DNA of 48,866 nucleotides from Thermoanaerobaculia bacterium (GTDB taxonomy: Bacteria; Acidobacteriota; Thermoanaerobaculia; Multivoradales; JAHZIX01). Of the stretch, positions 16,964-24,164 are shown in pieces. Under the pieces are notes generated by a model. The model did not search any database. It was not told where the DNA came from and saw only the letters and a program-made list of their open reading frames with translations. The stretch covers positions 1 through 48,866 of the forward strand of contig JALXFE010000385.1 in assembly GCA_027069135.1 (NCBI GenBank), in the 5' to 3' direction. The position numbers and the translations under genes are program-made. Position 1 is the first letter of the stretch. Every line of letters starts with the position of its first letter.

Positions 16964-17338
16964 CTAACGCCCGTCCCCTTCGGCTCTTTGTTCTCCCGGA
17001 CCTTGTATTCGCTTGAAGGCGATAAATTCTTGGACCTCTCGCTGTGCCTCTCCGGGGAGGGAGTTGAATTCACGCACCAAGCTGACGTCGCGGTGAGTAA
17101 AGCTCTCTTCAGCCATCCCGTCGAAGAATTCTCCTACACCCATGTCGAAATCTCCCAGGATCCGGAAGAGGGTGTCCAGGCTGACCCGGTATTCACCCTT
17201 CTCCATGCGGGAAAGGTCGGACTGCTGGATGCCGATCCGCCCGGCAAGCTCGGTCTGGGTCAGGCTCCGCTGCTTGCGCAATTCACGGATTTTCTTACCC
17301 ACGAGTTGGACTTGTCGGATCTTCGCTGGCTTCGCCAT
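16964..17338 (-). CDS. XRE-family HTH regulator heading the TPR/exported-protein cassette
   Basis: A 124-residue DNA-binding protein with a Cro/C1 HTH at about residues 13-70 (LTQTELAGRIGIQQSDLSRMEKGEYRVS, then LDTLFRILGDFD). The short C-terminal part is acidic then basic, ending in a low-complexity tail. The ATG at 17338 has AAGGAC nine bases upstream; a start 22 codons further up has no ribosome site. A TTGACA-N18-TACCAT promoter lies about 65 bp upstream on the same strand. It leads the leftward XRE, TPR, exported-protein run and faces the second TPR/exported pair, so it probably regulates both. It lacks any ligand domain of its own. Confidence 0.87.
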   Translation of the reverse strand: MAKPAKIRQVQLVGKKIRELRKQRSLTQTELAGRIGIQQSDLSRMEKGEYRVSLDTLFRILGDFDMGVGEFFDGMAEESFTHRDVSLVREFNSLPGEAQREVQEFIAFKRIQGPGEQRAEGDGR

Positions 17339-17403
17339 TAGGGATCGTCCTTCTACTGAGCCTAGATTGTACTCGGCACGGGTCCGTAAATACAGGAAGA
17401 ACA

Positions 17404-17433
17404 TGGTATTGCGGCGGGCTCATATGTGTCAAC
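17404..17433 (-). promoter_or_regulatory. Sigma-70-like promoter for the leftward XRE-TPR-exported operon
   Basis: Read on the minus strand, TTGACA (17433-17428) is followed after 18 bp by TACCAT (17409-17404). The -35 is a full consensus match and the -10 matches four of six. The leader to the XRE ATG would be about 60 nt. Confidence 0.55.
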
Positions 17434-17504
17434 CCCATAGCTCCGTGGAATCTGGGGCTCATGACAGCAGATGGGTTAGCCGAGAGTCGGGCCTGAGCGT
17501 TGTT

Positions 17505-17534
17505 CCTGGTTCCGAGTTCCACCTGGTTCCGAGT
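17505..17534 (+). repeat. 13-bp direct repeats (iterons) between the divergent operons
   Basis: CCTGGTTCCGAGT is present exactly at 17505-17517 and 17522-17534, a 17-bp period, ending six bases before the TTGACG -35 box of the rightward promoter. Direct repeats at this position are typical of activator sites, and the adjacent XRE gene is the obvious candidate binder. The rest of the 369-bp spacer (17339-17707) holds the two promoter-like sequences and no further gene that I can support. Confidence 0.6.
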
Positions 17535-17540
17535 CTGGTC

Positions 17541-17570
17541 TTGACGGGAGCCAAAATGGCGCTGTAGCAT
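17541..17570 (+). promoter_or_regulatory. Sigma-70-like promoter for the rightward TPR-exported operon
   Basis: TTGACG (17541-17546), an 18-bp spacer and TAGCAT (17565-17570). Five of six bases match at -35 and four of six at -10. The leader to the ATG at 17708 would be about 130 nt. The 13-bp direct repeats lie directly upstream. Confidence 0.5.
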
Positions 17571-17707
17571 TAGAGGGCTTTGTCTATCGAACAAACTCGT
17601 CGCGAAGGGTGTCAAACGCCTGGCGCGGGGACGTAGCGAGCGATAACATCTAGAGACTCGGCGTCGCGGGCTATAAGGGCTGCTTGCTGGAGGAGATCAA
17701 GAAACTC

Positions 17708-18631
17708 ATGGCGGATCATCTCAAGGCTGAAATTCAAGCAGAGCTTCTCGCTAGGTATGAGGACTTCCGCTCGGAAGTCCGGAAGAAGTTGGCTTTAGGT
17801 AGGCTCTCGGAGGCCCTCGAGATCTGCGACTCGGCGATCGAGTTTGCCCGGGCTCACGACGCACCGGAGCTCATAGACCGGGCGATTGTGAATCGGATCG
17901 GCGTCTCGATCGAGATGGGTTCTACGCAGAGCGAGATCGCCGAGTTAGGCAAGATTCTGCTCCGCGCTTCCAGTCAAGAAGTCCGCTTCTTGGCGGCCTA
18001 TAACCTCGCCTGGGCCTACAAGGGGCGTGAGGAAGTCGAGCGGGCGATCTCCTACGCGAGCCGAGCCTTGCGAGTGGCGGAGACCCTTGGGAACGCCGAA
18101 TGGAAAGCCTCTGCTCTCAATGTCCTAGGACTCTCCCATCTCTCCGGTAGTTATTTTCAAGAGGCGACTACTTTTTTTGCCGAAGGCCTGGAGCTTCTCC
18201 CGGACCGGCGAGAGAGACGCTATGCCGCGCTATTGGATAACTACGGGTATTGCCTGGTCGTACAAGGACTCTTCCGAGAGGGATTTCGAGCCCTCTTGGA
18301 GAGCTTGCGGACGCTACGGCGGCTCGGCGAGAGTTGGGTCGAGACCGCCCCACATATAAGCCTGAGCTTCGCCTACTTGGAACTCGGCAAGGCTCGACCA
18401 GCGAAGCGCCACGGACTTTCAGCTCTGCGGCTGGCCGAGGAAATGGGGGATTCCAAGAGCATCAAGGCTTCCCTCTACCTGCTTGGGGAAGCCGCAAAGC
18501 AAGAAGGGGATGAATTTGCCGCTCGGCGTTTTTTTCAGCGCCTCCAGGAGTCTTTCTATCCGAAGGCGCCCGATCTCATTGATCTCCTCCTCGTCGTTGA
18601 TGCAAGAACGATGGTCAACTTGAAAGCGTAG
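17708..18631 (+). CDS. TPR-repeat protein, copy B of the duplicated cassette
   Basis: A 307-residue tetratricopeptide-type helical protein, paralogous over its whole length to the leftward TPR protein at 15975-16898. Visible repeats include RKKLALGRLSEALEICDSAI, LNVLGLSHLSGSYFQEATTF and SLYLLGEAAKQEGDEFAARRFF. The C-terminal motif FYPKAPDLIDLLLVVDAR...NLKA matches copy A. It has no signal peptide. The ATG at 17708 is chosen because GGAGGAG (17689-17695) precedes it and it gives exactly the same length as copy A; a TTG at 17684 is the alternative. Its stop codon overlaps the AGGA ribosome site of the exported-protein gene 8 nt downstream, so the two are tightly coupled. No HTH is fused to it. 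Confidence 0.83.
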   Translation: MADHLKAEIQAELLARYEDFRSEVRKKLALGRLSEALEICDSAIEFARAHDAPELIDRAIVNRIGVSIEMGSTQSEIAELGKILLRASSQEVRFLAAYNLAWAYKGREEVERAISYASRALRVAETLGNAEWKASALNVLGLSHLSGSYFQEATTFFAEGLELLPDRRERRYAALLDNYGYCLVVQGLFREGFRALLESLRTLRRLGESWVETAPHISLSFAYLELGKARPAKRHGLSALRLAEEMGDSKSIKASLYLLGEAAKQEGDEFAARRFFQRLQESFYPKAPDLIDLLLVVDARTMVNLKA

Positions 18632-18639
18632 GAATCACG

Positions 18640-20064
18640 ATGGACACCCCGAATCGTTGCCGCTATCTGACGCTTTTTGTCCTAGGACTGGTTCTTGGTT
18701 CGCCCTCTTCGGCGTTCGGAAGTAGCGCTCTAATCGACGCGCACGGCCAGGTTTTCTCCGTACAGGTGGGTTCCTTCGACGACCTCTTCCCTGGAGATAA
18801 GGCATGCCTCGGCGAAGAAACCGTAGTTGCTCTGGACAGACACAGCATTTCAGGGACTTTGGAGCGCTTGTTGGTTCCAGGCACTTGCAACGCTGAGGAA
18901 GAGGTCTCTCCGACGTTGATCTATGAGGAGTCCTCCGGCACGGTATTCCTCCTCTGGGAGAGCAGGTCGGGGGCGGAGACCTCTCGGATCTACCTCTCCT
19001 ATCTGGTGGCCGATACATGGTTCGGAGCTCTTGAAGTTACCGGACACCCCGCTACGCTTCGGGGTTCGGCGCAGCTCGTGACGACGCAAGATCAAATCTC
19101 CGTTTTCCAATCCGACGGCACCGCCAGAACCGCCGACCGCAGAATTCTGCATATCGTGTGGTCTGAGGTCGTGGCCACGGGATCCGTCGAGACCTTCTAC
19201 GCTCCGGTCATTCTCGTAGATGGCGAGTTCCTCGGGCATATTCCGCGGCTCTCTCTGCAGGATCTCCCTGCTGGCGCAATAGAGGTAGGCGAGGGATCAG
19301 CGTCGGGTTCTTTCGATCTGTTTCAGCCGGAGTTGATCAGCGGAGTCGATAACAAATCCGTCATGATCGGCTACCTGAACCCTGATTCTCAGCGAGTGGT
19401 TGCGGTTGAGGTGCGGCAACTTCCAGCCGTGCTGTCGTCGATGGCGGCGGAAGCTGCAGACTTTACGGAGGAGGTTGGCTCCTCTCAGCTGAACCGCCCG
19501 GGCGGTATCGAGAGCTTGGCCGGGCAAGTAGGGGCTCGAATCATAGAGCTCGGCCTAGGCGTTCACATCAGCATCCGCGCCTATCTCGCGGCAGAAGTGG
19601 AGCAGGTCATTCTGGAGGAGTCCTTGGGGGCGTCGGGGCCCGGTATTCCTCTCGATCATCTCGCGGGCTCTGTTGGGGCACGGATTATCGAGCTGGGTTC
19701 GAAGATTTTCGGAACCGATGGTCTCGAGAGGGTCTACGAGGACGATCGTCTGAGCGTGATCGCGATTTCCGGAACCGAATCTGAGGGTGAGGATCAGATT
19801 TCTTCCGCAGGTGCTCAGCACCTCCTGCGCTTCTACGCGGTCTCCAGTCGGCCCGTCCCTGAGATCGAGGGGCATAGCGTCAGCTTCCTGGCCTCTAGCG
19901 ACGGGGAGAACGGCCTCCTCTGCTGGCAGGAAGGTGCCTCGGAGATCCGTTATCTCGAGAGCGATGGCGAGGCTTGGGGACCTATCCGAGCGTTGCCGAT
20001 GTCTTCCGGGTTTAGTTACCAGCAGATCCGGGAGATTCTTCGAGAACGAGTCCAGAAGCGCTAG
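18640..20064 (+). CDS. Exported protein of unknown family, copy B of the TPR-linked pair
   Basis: A 474-residue protein with a signal peptide (hydrophobic residues 10-27, likely cut after AFG or nearby). It is collinear with the exported protein at 14587-15963. Shared blocks include LIYEESSGTVFLLWESR, RRILHIVWSE, FYAPVILVDGEFLG and the C-terminal SSDGENGLLCWQ...IRYLESD...REILRERV. The internal element VGARIIELG is repeated (about residues 297-305 and 345-353), as LRPRMVEFG is in copy A. I recognise no named domain or catalytic motif. Copy B has three cysteines in its first 83 residues (Cys7, Cys56, Cys83) and one later (Cys429); mature copy A appears to have none. It is translated 8 nt after the TPR gene. 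The downstream permease gene begins 88 bp later in the same direction. Confidence 0.8.
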   Translation: MDTPNRCRYLTLFVLGLVLGSPSSAFGSSALIDAHGQVFSVQVGSFDDLFPGDKACLGEETVVALDRHSISGTLERLLVPGTCNAEEEVSPTLIYEESSGTVFLLWESRSGAETSRIYLSYLVADTWFGALEVTGHPATLRGSAQLVTTQDQISVFQSDGTARTADRRILHIVWSEVVATGSVETFYAPVILVDGEFLGHIPRLSLQDLPAGAIEVGEGSASGSFDLFQPELISGVDNKSVMIGYLNPDSQRVVAVEVRQLPAVLSSMAAEAADFTEEVGSSQLNRPGGIESLAGQVGARIIELGLGVHISIRAYLAAEVEQVILEESLGASGPGIPLDHLAGSVGARIIELGSKIFGTDGLERVYEDDRLSVIAISGTESEGEDQISSAGAQHLLRFYAVSSRPVPEIEGHSVSFLASSDGENGLLCWQEGASEIRYLESDGEAWGPIRALPMSSGFSYQQIREILRERVQKR

Positions 20065-20152
20065 CTCTGCTCACCGCGCAGCCTTCCCTGCCGGGGGCGC
20101 GCAGGGTCGGCACCCTGAGCATCCGGTGATCGCTGCCTGTTAAGGCCCTATC

Positions 20153-20923
20153 GTGACTCAGCACCTTTTCCTTCTCAGAGAGTTCGTGCGCCGAGATTTC
20201 AAGGGGCGCTATGCCGGGTCGGCGTTGGGCTTCCTGTGGTCCTTCGTTCAGCCTCTCTTCCAGCTCGTCCTCTTCAACTTTGTTTTCGCCACTGTGATGA
20301 ATCTATCGCCGGCTGGGGAGCGGACGGAGAATTTCGCTGTCTTCTTGTTCTGCGGTCTCCTGCCCTGGACGGCTTTTAGTGAAGGTGTACAGCGGGCCTC
20401 GACCGCGATCACGGAAAACGCGATTCTGGTCAAAAAGCTGAACTTCCCCTCCGAGATTCTCGTGTTGGCGGTGTGTATGGCGGCGCTTCTCCATGAGGGG
20501 ATCGCCGCGGTCGTATTCCTGGTGATTCTCGGTCTCTTCGATCAGCTGTCGCTGGCGGGATTGCCGGTACTTCTCATCGCGCTGCCACTCCAGATGGCCC
20601 TGACTCTGGGGCTGGGCCTGATGCTCAGCTCGGTCCAGGTGTTCTTTCGGGACACGGCTCAAGTCTTGGGCATGATCTTCATGGGATGGTTCTACATGAC
20701 CCCCATCGTTTACCCCTTGAGCCTTGTTCCGATCGAGTTTCGACCGTGGTTGGAGTTGAATCCGCTGACGACTTTGGTGGGGCTCTATCGGCAAGCCTTC
20801 CTGGGCGGAACGGTGCCTTGGGGGCCGGGGCTGGGTTGGCTGGCCGTGGCTAGCGGGGCTAGCCTGGTCATCGGCCTACGGGTGTTCCGTTCGCTCAAGC
20901 CCGCCTTCGCCGACGAAATCTAG
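20153..20923 (+). CDS. wzm: ABC-2 type polysaccharide export permease (Wzm/KpsM/TagG-like)
   Basis: A 256-residue integral membrane permease with about six hydrophobic segments. The N-terminal cytoplasmic motif REFVRRDFKGRYAGSALGFLWSFVQPLFQL is the classic Wzm/TagG start, and GWFYMTPIVYPLSL is the conserved late loop. It moves undecaprenol-linked O-antigen or capsule polysaccharide across the inner membrane with an ATPase partner. The start is GTG at 20153. Unusually, the ATPase gene is not adjacent: the matching Wzt-like gene starts at 34242, after 13.3 kb of secreted-protein genes. It is convergent with the PKD gene ending at 21010; the 86-bp gap shows no clear terminator. Confidence 0.88.
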   Translation: MTQHLFLLREFVRRDFKGRYAGSALGFLWSFVQPLFQLVLFNFVFATVMNLSPAGERTENFAVFLFCGLLPWTAFSEGVQRASTAITENAILVKKLNFPSEILVLAVCMAALLHEGIAAVVFLVILGLFDQLSLAGLPVLLIALPLQMALTLGLGLMLSSVQVFFRDTAQVLGMIFMGWFYMTPIVYPLSLVPIEFRPWLELNPLTTLVGLYRQAFLGGTVPWGPGLGWLAVASGASLVIGLRVFRSLKPAFADEI

Positions 20924-21009
20924 CCCAGACGCCCACCCGCGGAGACCGAGGCCGGCCCCAGAATCTTCTGAAGCCGGCGAGGTCTGCCGTGGTCGATGGG
21001 GGCTCTTCG

Positions 21010-23820
21010 TCAGGGAATTGTCGCAGACCAGGCGGAGGTGTTCCCGCTCTCAAATCCGTCTGAAAAGAGGGTGTTTCCGCCGAGGATATTCACTGTCGCC
21101 ATGCCGGTGATTCCGTTACAGCCGGTATTCGTCGCGGTCAGGGTCTTTACCCCCTCGGTATCCCAGCTGACGGCCAGGCTCGAGCTATTCGAGGAGCCGG
21201 TTCCGCCGTCCGTCGTCCACGTCCAACCGTCGGAAACCCCGCGGCAGTCGTCAGCGCTCGCCGTGAAGCTGAGGTTCGTTCCCGTCGAGCCGGTGGCTGG
21301 GCCGGAGATCTGGATGACCGGATTGGCCGTCGCGCCGCCGACGTTGATCGTCGGATGCCCTTCGAAAAGATCCTCGGCCCCTCCGCGGCGAATCTTCAAC
21401 GTGGGGAAGTAGACGCCGGAGGCACTGTAGGAATGGGAGGTCACGGGAGCGGCGTTTCCTGAGTTTTCAAACACAGCGTCGCCGTCCCAGTCATAGTCCC
21501 AAAAGTCCGGGCTGCCTACCGAGGAGTCGAGAAAGACGATATTTTGCCCAGGATCAGCGAAGCAGGTATTTCCCTGGCAAAAGAGGTTCGCCATGAAGTT
21601 GGCCTCGAGAGGGGTGGTATCCACGATGTCGACCGAGATGGCGCTGCTCTCCCGCTCCGCCTCGACGCAGTTACGGACTTTGACCCGAACACTGTAGGTG
21701 GCGATGGCGGTGTAGGTGTGTTGCGGGTTGGGCCCGGCGAGGGGGTCGGAAGTCCAACCCTCATAGCCATCGCCATCAGGCCCACCGCCGGGATTGTCAC
21801 CGAAATTCCAATTCCATTCTGTAGCGCCGGCGACGGTGGCGTGGAATTGCACCGTCGGCGAGGCTGGCGGGGCTGGTTGGCCGTCGTAAGTCGGGGCGAA
21901 GCCATCGGCCGGAGGTAAGGCCGCCAGGGGGTTGAGAGTGACGGCGGCGCTGGTTGCCATGGCGGAGCCGTCCGCATTGGTGACGGTGATTTCTGCGACG
22001 TAGGTGACGCCGGTCGCATCGCCCGGATCACTGGTCCAGACGAAGGGGTTGACGTTGCCTCCGGTCGCCACCGTGCCCCCTCCCGTGAGGTTAACTTGCC
22101 AGGAGAAGGTGTTGGGCGGCCTGCCGGTGACGCCTTCGGCGGTAAAGGTGACCGGTTGGCAGACCAGGGCTGGGTTCGGCGATGCAGAGACACTGGCCAC
22201 GACCGGTGCCGGGTCGAGAACCTGAAGCACCTGGTTGGTCGAGCCGCTTCCGGCCCCATTGGTGGCGAGGAGACTCACGGTCTTGCTTCCTACGGTGGGG
22301 AAGTTGATCCCGGTCGGGTTTTGCTGGGTCGATGTCGAGGGAATTCCATCGGGTAAGAAATCCCAACTCCACGCCGCCGGTCCTCCGGTGGATTGGTCCG
22401 AGAAGTTTATGGGCGTCCCGGGATAGATCTCCGCCGGGGTGAAGCCGAAATCAGCAACCGGCGGGGAGCCGCCGGTCCGTCGGTGGATATCGAAGATTGA
22501 ATGAGCCGCCCGGTAGAAATGGTCGTTGTAGAACTTGCCCATACGGGGCGCGACCCGATTGAAGCCGTGAACGCCGTTGCGGCGGTAATACCAACCCCAA
22601 TAGCTCACTGCCTCGCCGTTGACCACCACCGTGCCCTGGGGTGAGATGTCGTTCGGAGAGGAGGGGTTCGTGACATCGAAAAGCCATTCGTTCTGGTTGC
22701 CGCCTTGGCAATCTTCTTCCCGTCCGAAGTAGAGGAACGGGGTTGCATTACTTTGGGAGAACGTCACTGTACCCGCGGAGGAGATGGGCATCGCCTGGGA
22801 CCAGAGAGCACCGCCGAGCCCGCAGCTTCCACCGGTGATGCAGCTCACGTTGTAGATACGGCCCTGGTCCAGAGTTCTCACCGCCAGGTAATGGCTGGAG
22901 CCCTGCTGGAAGAGGGCCAGACTATAGATCGCGTCTCCGGTGAGACCTGTCATCACCCTGCTTGGCGAGGCCGGGCTGCTGACGTTCCAGATCTCGAAGC
23001 CCCGGACGGAAAGGCCGGAAGCGATGGCCACGAAATCGCCGGCGCCGTCTATCGACTGGACGCGGGTCCGTGTGCCGATCTTGCCTACGAAGACTCCGGG
23101 GCAGACGCTGCCTCCCGTCGTTTCGTCGCAACGTCCGGTGAGGTTCTTGGCCGCCGTCATGTTGTAGGCGAAAAATCCGCCTTGAACAGAGGTCGCCTGG
23201 TCGACGGCCGAAAATGCGTAGTCGGTTCCGCCGATGGTCGTGGCGTAGACTTGACTCGCCCAGAAGCCTCCACCGTGATGCTGGTATTTCAGAACCGGGT
23301 TCGACTCCGTAGAGGTGTCGAAGATTGCCGTTCCGACCCCGTAGCGGCCGACCAGCGCTAGAGCTTTCGAGTTGCCGTCGGGAGCATCGATGTCCTCGTA
23401 AATGAAAAAGGCGTGGGCGTCCGGGGTCCAGGTAAGACCGGAGCTACGAAATCCAACGTCGTAGACCCTTGAGGGAGTTCCCGGGTTGCTTCGCGCATTC
23501 CAGACTTGGAGGCGGCGATTCGCCACCATGAACACCCAACCATTCTCTACGTCGAGGGCAGTGCTGTAGGGGTTGACCTCGAAATCACCGATTTGATCGA
23601 AGCCGGTGTTGTCGCGGTTGGCGGGGAGCATGCCGCCATCCGTGGCTTCCAGACTGCCCCAGAGTTGCGAAGGAGCACCGGTGGCCGGAGTGTGGCATTC
23701 AGAGTAGGTGCATTGGCCATGAAAGCAATCCTGGCCACCTAGAGCGGCGGGGGCTGTCATGAGGAAGAGGGACAGCGCGGCCGAGCGCATCGGGTCTAGA
23801 CGGAAAAACAACCGCTTCAT
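21010..23820 (-). CDS. Secreted LVIVD-propeller/PKD protein with DGFESG C-terminal tail (936 aa)
   Basis: Large secreted protein with a signal peptide (MRSAALSLFLMTAPAALGG region). Right after the cleavage site is a cysteine cluster, CFHGQCTYSECHTPA. Residues about 40-450 form a propeller-like region with repeated (I/V)WN...P..P elements (LQVWNARSNPGTP, FEIWNVSSPASP, LFDVTNPSSP), like LVIVD repeats. PKD-type sandwiches follow from about residue 460 (FSDQSTGGPAAWSWDFLPDG; EWNWNFGDNPGG; FWDYDWDGD). The last residues are DGFESGNTSAWSATIP. It is a close paralogue of the first half of the 29374-34203 protein, in opposite orientation. Extracellular adhesion or binding is likely, but the ligand is unknown. 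An inverted repeat lies about 115 bp upstream. Confidence 0.85.
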   Translation of the reverse strand: MKRLFFRLDPMRSAALSLFLMTAPAALGGQDCFHGQCTYSECHTPATGAPSQLWGSLEATDGGMLPANRDNTGFDQIGDFEVNPYSTALDVENGWVFMVANRRLQVWNARSNPGTPSRVYDVGFRSSGLTWTPDAHAFFIYEDIDAPDGNSKALALVGRYGVGTAIFDTSTESNPVLKYQHHGGGFWASQVYATTIGGTDYAFSAVDQATSVQGGFFAYNMTAAKNLTGRCDETTGGSVCPGVFVGKIGTRTRVQSIDGAGDFVAIASGLSVRGFEIWNVSSPASPSRVMTGLTGDAIYSLALFQQGSSHYLAVRTLDQGRIYNVSCITGGSCGLGGALWSQAMPISSAGTVTFSQSNATPFLYFGREEDCQGGNQNEWLFDVTNPSSPNDISPQGTVVVNGEAVSYWGWYYRRNGVHGFNRVAPRMGKFYNDHFYRAAHSIFDIHRRTGGSPPVADFGFTPAEIYPGTPINFSDQSTGGPAAWSWDFLPDGIPSTSTQQNPTGINFPTVGSKTVSLLATNGAGSGSTNQVLQVLDPAPVVASVSASPNPALVCQPVTFTAEGVTGRPPNTFSWQVNLTGGGTVATGGNVNPFVWTSDPGDATGVTYVAEITVTNADGSAMATSAAVTLNPLAALPPADGFAPTYDGQPAPPASPTVQFHATVAGATEWNWNFGDNPGGGPDGDGYEGWTSDPLAGPNPQHTYTAIATYSVRVKVRNCVEAERESSAISVDIVDTTPLEANFMANLFCQGNTCFADPGQNIVFLDSSVGSPDFWDYDWDGDAVFENSGNAAPVTSHSYSASGVYFPTLKIRRGGAEDLFEGHPTINVGGATANPVIQISGPATGSTGTNLSFTASADDCRGVSDGWTWTTDGGTGSSNSSSLAVSWDTEGVKTLTATNTGCNGITGMATVNILGGNTLFSDGFESGNTSAWSATIP

Positions 23821-24164
23821 GGCTTGATGGTCTCCTGAGGTCGACGGGGAGGCGAAATGTATTCGATGCTCCCTGCCTGCGAGGACCGTTAGCGCCCTGA
23901 CTCAAGCAAGGAATTTCGGCGAAGTATGGCATTTTCCTATGAGCTTTGTAAACCTCATAGGAGGGATTCTGGGGCTATCCGGGTGCTAGAACTTCGATCA
24001 TCTATCTGCTAGAGTTCCCGCTGGCCAGGGCGCGGCAGCGCCATTCCACTCGATGCTGCCTGAAGAAGCCCGGCTTATTTTCGCCCAACAAGGCTTCCCA
24101 GGCCGGTGGTTCTGCCGGATGATGCCCCTTTCCCAGAGATTCGGATGACAGCAAGGGAGTTGGA
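23821..24164. other. 344-bp divergent spacer between the PKD gene and the FG-GAP gene
   Basis: No gene is supportable here. The spacer holds the inverted repeat at 23935-23962. On the minus strand a TTTACA-N18-CATACT sequence overlaps that repeat and could drive the PKD gene. The rightward FG-GAP gene is preceded by AAGGGAG, but I see no good promoter for it. Confidence 0.5.
23935..23962. promoter_or_regulatory. Perfect 9-bp inverted repeat, operator-like
   Basis: TCCTATGAG (23935-23943) and its exact reverse complement CTCATAGGA (23954-23962) are separated by 10 bp (CTTTGTAAAC). The symmetry and half-site spacing suit a dimeric regulator. It overlaps a possible leftward promoter of the PKD gene. 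No T-run follows, so a terminator is unlikely. Confidence 0.5.

Noticed and set aside
17505-17534. A CRISPR array or phage attachment site
   Set aside because: Only two 13-bp units with a 4-bp spacer and no cas, integrase or tRNA gene; an operator is more likely.
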